From NCBI GenBank assembly GCA_910577605.1, contig CAJTON010000002.1:78034-94948 (forward strand): a stretch of 16,915 nucleotides of DNA, written 5' to 3'. Shown here piece after piece: positions 15,632 to 16,915 of the stretch. Positions within the stretch are counted from its first letter, which is position 1. Each line of letters starts with the position of its first letter. This stretch comes from an uncultured Butyrivibrio sp. (GTDB lineage: Bacteria; Bacillota; Clostridia; Lachnospirales; Lachnospiraceae). A model generated the notes under the pieces. The model did not search any database, was not told the DNA's origin, and saw only the letters and a program-made list of their open reading frames with translations. Both the position numbers and the translations under genes were made by a program.

Positions 15632-16252
15632 CTATTCATTGATATTTAAGTTTTTACCGATAAGTCCGATATGCTCGCCGCCCGTAAAGCCGCCTTCGGC
15701 GTGTCCGATGAGCCATTTGTTGACGGCTGTTATAAGACTGTCCTCTCCGCCCTTGTGATCTGATTTAAGCGGGAAATTCGTTCCTCTCGGAAGAACTACC
15801 GCGACTTTGAAGCCCTCGCCTTTAACTCCGCAGGGAGCGTAATGAAGCGTTGTAGCGTATATTTCCACCGCAGTTCCCTTAGGAACAAGAAACGCCTCCA
15901 TAAGAGAGGTATCGTATGTGTGCTCAGCGGTTATATCCTCCTGCTTTCCGAGTATCAGCAACGCGTCTGTAGCAGCGACGTTGATCTCGCTGTCCCTGTG
16001 ATATTCAACCGCGTTGAGCAGCTCATTATGTCCGTTGCAGTATCCTATCTGCACAGGCATCTCCCCGTACGCGATACGGCTCAGTTCTTCCATGACCGGA
16101 AGCTCTTCAAGCTCTTTCACCGACGGCTGATATTCAACGCCGTCAGGCAGCGGCGTTTCCTGCATCTTTGCCACAAGCCCGCCGAAATCTACGCCCTCGA
16201 CCACTTTGCCGTATCTGCGAAAAGCGGCGTCGGTAACCTGTAAAATATTCAT
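15632..16252 (-). CDS. DUF4867 family cupin-like protein
   Basis: The 206-residue protein has no signal peptide. The sequence and neighbours match what I recall of DUF4867, a small cupin-like family found next to fucose/arabinose-type isomerases and FGGY kinases in Clostridia. His/Glu residues that could bind a metal in a cupin barrel are at GHNELLNAVEYHRDSEI (H75, E77, E83, H85) and EIYATTLHYAPCG (E130, H137). VVLPRGTNFP near 152-161 and the C-terminal segment HAEGGFTGGEHIGLIG are also notable. Function is unknown; a sugar mutarotase, epimerase or lyase-type step on the isomerase substrate or product is an inference from context. The ATG at 16252 follows GGAGG at 8-nt spacing. The gene lies 48 bp after the kinase and 120 bp before the isomerase. 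Confidence 0.8.
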   Translation of the reverse strand: MNILQVTDAAFRRYGKVVEGVDFGGLVAKMQETPLPDGVEYQPSVKELEELPVMEELSRIAYGEMPVQIGYCNGHNELLNAVEYHRDSEINVAATDALLILGKQEDITAEHTYDTSLMEAFLVPKGTAVEIYATTLHYAPCGVKGEGFKVAVVLPRGTNFPLKSDHKGGEDSLITAVNKWLIGHAEGGFTGGEHIGLIGKNLNINE

Positions 16253-16300
16253 GCTTTTTCCTCCATAATATTATAATTGACAGCGCGCGCCGAAAATATC

Positions 16301-16915
16301 TTACTTTATAATGTCGTAAATCGGTTTGCACGCCGGATATATTTCTTTAAACTGCTTATATCTCTCCTCATACTTAGCGGCAAGCTCAGGCTCGGGTTCG
16401 ACAGTATCGATAACTTTAACAAACTTATCGGCGATCTCCTCAACGCTCGCATATTCGCCGTTGGCAACCGCCGCGAGCATCGCGCCTCCCATGGAAGGCC
16501 CCTGTTCGCTCTCGATTATATCCACCTTTATGTTGAGCACATTGGCGATTATCCTTTTCCAGAGAGGACTTTTAGCTCCTCCACCGCAGATCTTCGTTCT
16601 GTCGATCTTTATTCCGAGAGACTTTGCGACCTCAAAGGAATCCCTCAGCGCAAACGCGACTCCTTCAAGCACCGCCTGAGTCATGTCCGCCCTTGTGGTG
16701 TCCATCGTCATGCCGATGAACGTACCTCTCGCTTTGGGGTTATTATGCGGCGAGCGCTCTCCCATGAGATAAGGAAGAAAATAAACATGGTTCTCTCCGA
16801 GTCTTTCTATATTCTTCTGCTCTGCGGCATAATCGTCCGTTCCGATGATGTCGTCCATCCACCATTTATTGCATGAGGCGGCCGAAAGCATACATCCCAT
16901 AAGATGATACCGCCC
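16301..16915 (-). CDS. FGGY-family sugar kinase, xylulokinase-like (N-terminal part outside the window)
   Basis: The frame is open to the window edge, so the protein continues upstream; 204 C-terminal residues are visible and end at TAA 16301. They form the C-terminal actin-like ATPase lobe of FGGY kinases: a GRYHLMG start, YFLPYLMGERSPHNNP, ARGTFIGMTMDTTRADMTQ, a VLEGVAFALRDSFE helix, KICGGGAKSPLW (adenine-site GGG) and EGxxxGGA-like EQGPSMGGAMLAAV. Close similarity to XylB suggests D-xylulose as substrate, but ribulose or fuculose kinases share these motifs and the specificity residues of the N-terminal lobe are not visible. It phosphorylates a ketose with ATP, the step after the isomerase. 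It is the first visible gene of the minus-strand operon; the promoter is outside the window. Confidence 0.93.
   Translation of the reverse strand, partial: GRYHLMGCMLSAASCNKWWMDDIIGTDDYAAEQKNIERLGENHVYFLPYLMGERSPHNNPKARGTFIGMTMDTTRADMTQAVLEGVAFALRDSFEVAKSLGIKIDRTKICGGGAKSPLWKRIIANVLNIKVDIIESEQGPSMGGAMLAAVANGEYASVEEIADKFVKVIDTVEPEPELAAKYEERYKQFKEIYPACKPIYDIIK

Noticed and set aside
16253..16300. Internal promoter before the DUF4867 gene (TATAAT-like)
   Set aside because: A TATAAT is present on the minus strand but no acceptable -35 lies 16-18 bp upstream.

Overview
The window looks like the chromosome of a gut or rumen Clostridia (Bacillota), probably Oscillospiraceae or Lachnospiraceae. The reasons are strong AGGAGG-type ribosome binding sites, a type III glutamine synthetase, a class B sortase, peptidase T, LuxS, and an L-fucose/L-arabinose isomerase-family + DUF4867 + FGGY kinase set. 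The genus cannot be fixed from sequence reading alone. I see no rRNA, tRNA, transposase, CRISPR or phage structural gene.

Left part (1-5930): a partial winged-helix gene and pepT lie on the minus strand. They diverge from fba (class II aldolase) and srtB (class B sortase) on the plus strand. Next comes glnN (type III glutamine synthetase), whose leader holds a terminator hairpin just after its likely promoter. A perfect 13-bp bidirectional terminator separates glnN from the convergent minus-strand genes.

Middle (5931-8101): a two-gene minus-strand operon encodes a phage-tail-lysozyme-like protein without a signal peptide and an acidic lipoprotein. It has a near-consensus promoter (TTGACA, 17 bp, TATGAT) with a perfect 16-bp palindrome just upstream.

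Right part (8034-16915): six minus-strand genes appear to form one operon, read from right to left. They are an FGGY sugar kinase (5' end outside the window), a DUF4867 cupin-like protein, a fucose/arabinose-type isomerase, an 1130-residue GH2 glycosidase, a LacI-type sugar-binding plus GGDEF diguanylate cyclase, and luxS. The apparent logic is to cut a galactoside or arabinopyranoside, isomerise and phosphorylate the sugar, sense a related ligand, and output c-di-GMP and AI-2. Gaps are 20-120 bp.

The most unusual element is in the isomerase leader: two head-to-tail 52-bp units. Each has a hairpin in which one base pair differs by a compensatory change (C-G versus U-A), and each carries a Shine-Dalgarno-like GAGG followed by a two-codon Met-Arg-stop frame. 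A second long hairpin lies between the isomerase and GH2 genes. Together they suggest RNA-level control inside the sugar operon.
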